Both the position numbers and the translations under genes were made by a program. Shown here in pieces: positions 63,001-64,000 of a DNA stretch of 64,000 nucleotides; position 1 is the first letter of the stretch; each line of letters opens with the position of its first letter. Origin of the DNA: Scatophagus argus (taxonomy: Eukaryota > Chordata > Actinopteri > Scatophagidae); NCBI RefSeq assembly GCF_020382885.2, contig NC_058506.1, positions 744,001 through 808,000 on the forward strand. The letters are read 5' to 3'. Below the pieces are notes generated by a model. The model was not told where the DNA came from, did no database searches, and saw nothing but the letters and a program-made list of their open reading frames with translations.

Positions 63001-64000
63001 GTGAAAGCCCAACAAATGCTAATGTCCTACTGTTTAATGGTTGTGAAAAACTATAGTGAGCAGCTGTCTTAGGAAATTCCCAACCCCTTTTAAAGAATGA
63101 AATGAAAAAGATTGTAAATAAATAGACTGACAGAAATATGTTGCAATTGTGTCAATTTTATTTAATAAAGAAAGTTTTGTTATAAATAATAGAATAGAAT
63201 TATTTTAGAAGAATAAATCATGTTACATCTTGGTTGTTTATTTACATTTAAGCATAAAAGTAGCAGTCTTTCTATGACTTTCTCAGGTGTAACACAAGTT
63301 GGTTTAGATTTTTTTTTATGTTTCATCTACATTTGGGAATACTGTTTAATCTTCTTATGCAATTGAGTGTTTAATACTTAAAAACAGCAACAAAAAACAA
63401 AAGACAGAAAGAAAGAAAAAAAAATTAAGAGAACTTGACATATCATCATATCTATCAATCTATCAATCATATATATTAAGATTCTCTAAGTTTATTCAGT
63501 GAAAGAAGATTCTCAATTTAATGCATAATGTTTAATATTCCAAGATGAAAGACTGAGGATTAAAGCAAGATTTGGATACTGAAAACTAAGTACTCATTCA
63601 TGAAATGTCTCAAGTACACTATTAAATCTTGTTATGTATTTGAATTTTATGAAACACACAAGCCTCACACATTTTGCATCAACAGAAATACCTTGACACT
63701 TTTAAAAAGTGACTAAAGAATAGTTTGATTTATTTACACAATTCCTTTAAATGAGGAAATCTAGCAGACTGACTTTTCAACTCTTTCGAATTCTTATATA
63801 TAGAATTTATGCAAGAAACAGAGATGAAACAGACATGTCTCTCATTTCTCCTCTGTGCATACTTGTTTCCAGCAGTCGCAGCATGGACAGCAACAACGAT
63901 AGCAGTAATGCCGGAGGTGACAAAGAATTCCACTGTTTGTCTCTGGAGCTACTTCAGTTTCATAGTGCATTTTGGTAGAAGCTTGTTCAGTTACCTGTAC
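63001..64000. other. AT-rich intergenic DNA to the end of the window
   Basis: No exon, RNA gene or transposon end is recognised. An A-rich stretch lies near 63388-63424. Confidence 0.4.

Overview
This is a window of vertebrate nuclear DNA from a teleost fish. It has small exons with GT/AG introns and three conserved animal genes, all on the + strand. It also has a fish-typical mix of mobile elements: L2-type LINEs, an R4/Rex6-type LINE, a second LINE, tRNA-derived SINEs, many Tc1-like fragments, a PIF/Harbinger-like relic and many microsatellites. The species cannot be named from the sequence.

Layout. (1) About 1-4940: the 3' half of a VASP-type actin regulator, covering the proline-rich region, G-actin and F-actin binding motifs and tetramerisation helix. 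The EVH1 half lies upstream of the window. (2) About 5100-6400: a U2-snRNA-headed retroposon, an L2 3' fragment and another fish repeat. (3) About 7080-36100: a complete akt2 gene. It has 13 coding exons joining to 480 residues, a probable non-coding first exon near 7.1-7.3 kb, introns full of transposon debris and a 3' UTR of about 2 kb. (4) About 37.8-39.3 kb: a CpG-containing block with clock-type E-boxes, a CRE-like site and a D-box, proposed as the promoter of the next gene. (5) 45474-51925 plus 3' UTR: cipc, CLOCK-interacting pacemaker, with three coding exons joining to 552 residues. (6) 55-64 kb: intergenic DNA holding a nearly full-length L2 LINE on the - strand. Its ORF1 has an intact SGNH-esterase-like domain, and its ORF2 carries endonuclease and reverse transcriptase.

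The three host genes are not an operon. VASP is a cytoskeletal effector, AKT2 an insulin/PI3K-pathway kinase, and CIPC a repressor of CLOCK-BMAL1. Their linkage is informative because from memory human VASP and AKT2 both lie on 19q13, while CIPC lies on 14q near EVL and AKT1. The fish locus therefore looks like a piece of the ancestral paralogon.

No wholly new gene system is evident. The most interesting items are the E-box/CRE/E-box cluster upstream of cipc, the U2-snRNA-headed retroposon, the almost intact L2 with one frame break in an A7 run, altered phosphosites in VASP, and a fossil Myb/SANT-like reading frame in a Harbinger-like element. All splice sites and family names come from reading by eye, without alignment software.
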